Shown: piece by piece, positions 43,895 to 44,156 of the stretch
Position numbering within the stretch: position 1 is the stretch's first letter
Layout: the number at the start of each line of letters is the position of its first letter
Origin: Bimuria novae-zelandiae CBS 107.79
Taxonomy: Eukaryota; Ascomycota; Dothideomycetes; Pleosporales; Didymosphaeriaceae
Length of the DNA: 44,156 nucleotides
Reading direction: 5' to 3'
NCBI GenBank assembly: GCA_010015655.1
Contig: ML976821.1
Coordinates: 1 to 44,156 of the forward strand
Notes under the pieces: model-generated
Database searches by the model: none
Seen by the model: the letters and a program-made list of their open reading frames with translations, nothing else
Told to the model about the DNA's origin: nothing
Translations under genes and position numbers: made by a program

Positions 43895-44156
43895 ATGGAG
43901 GCCGCACTTAGAGCAATCGAATGCGCTGAACCAGGAGAACGACCTTCGTACAGGGCAATCGCCAAGCAGTATAGTGTATCAAGATCTACGTTAGCCCGAA
44001 GACACTAAGGCCGTCAAGCCCCGCAGGAAGCCAAAAACACCTCCTAAAAGAAACTTAATCTACATTAAGAAGCTAAGCTTATATAGTATATTAAAGATCT
44101 ATCCCTAAAAGGGCTACCTCTAATAAGAGAGATAATACAAAATTACGCGTCCTTAA
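43895..44156 (+). pseudogene. pogo/Fot-type transposase, N-terminal fragment, cut by window end
   Basis: It starts MEAALRAIECAEPGERPSYR at 43895 and continues AIAKQYSVSRSTLARRH, a psq-type helix-turn-helix as in fungal Fot/pogo transposases. A TAA at 44006 replaces the Gln expected after RRH (CAA to TAA). The frame then continues with the start of the CENP-B-like second DNA-binding domain (KGLPLIREIIQNYAS) to the window edge. The GC-rich leader (43777-43894) is unlike the flanking AT-rich DNA and has two copies of GCGTGCCGCCCC. Confidence 0.7.

Noticed and set aside
43614..43965. Minus-strand frames of 89-90 codons over 43.6-44.0 kb
   Set aside because: They span the transposon end and the pogo leader in a frame without motifs; the real coding signals there are the plus-strand pogo start and the second-ORF start.

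Overview
This window comes from a filamentous ascomycete (Pezizomycotina). A small island of normal-composition, intron-bearing fungal genes (about 21.6-33.35 kb) lies between two blocks of very AT-rich, transposon-derived DNA (1-21.5 kb and 33.4-44.2 kb). The AT-rich blocks still read as retrotransposon and transposase proteins, but they are full of TAA/TAG where Gln or Trp is expected and of Cys-to-Tyr changes. This is the C-to-T (G-to-A) pattern of repeat-induced point mutation (RIP). Nothing bacterial was seen, and no tRNA, rRNA or CRISPR was recognised.

Left block. A degenerate OrsD-like ORF is followed by a decayed Ty3/gypsy element (element 1, about 1.09-6.0 kb). Two solo LTRs have inserted into it (4539-4924, duplication ATAAC; 5395-5578, duplication ATACT). 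A complete 5115-bp Ty1/copia element (6002-11116, duplication GAGGC) sits at its 3' end. A complete 7088-bp Ty3/gypsy chromodomain element (element 2, 11844-18931, duplication TATAA) is nested in the RNase H region of an older relative (element 3, about 11757-21525).

Gene island. Five genes: a seven-helix membrane protein (+, 22859-24529, 5 exons); a mitochondrial presequence protease Cym1/PreP (-, 25104-28226); a taxilin-family coiled-coil protein (+, 28632-30214, 4 exons) divergent from Cym1; a nitronate monooxygenase (+, 30547-31716, 2 exons); and a small secreted protein (-, 31806-32698) carrying a one-base frameshift near its C terminus.

Right block. I interpret 33.36-43.79 kb as one ancient DNA transposon with inverted ends and two convergent ORFs: a Tc1/mariner (IS630-type) DDE transposase on + and an unknown protein of about 600 codons on -. 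A 6788-bp Ty3/gypsy element (element 4, 36602-43389, minus orientation, duplication GTTAC) is inserted in frame in the second ORF. A small MITE-like insert of about 250 bp splits the transposase. The window ends inside the N terminus of a pogo/Fot-type transposase.

Two signals stand out. First, at least three of the Ty3/gypsy elements carry, between pol and the 3' LTR and on the opposite strand, a gene encoding a Zn2Cys6-type cysteine cluster followed by a charged helix; in two of them it has its own TATA box. Second, the two-ORF inverted-repeat transposon on the right has start codons 134 and 132 bp inside its conserved ends.
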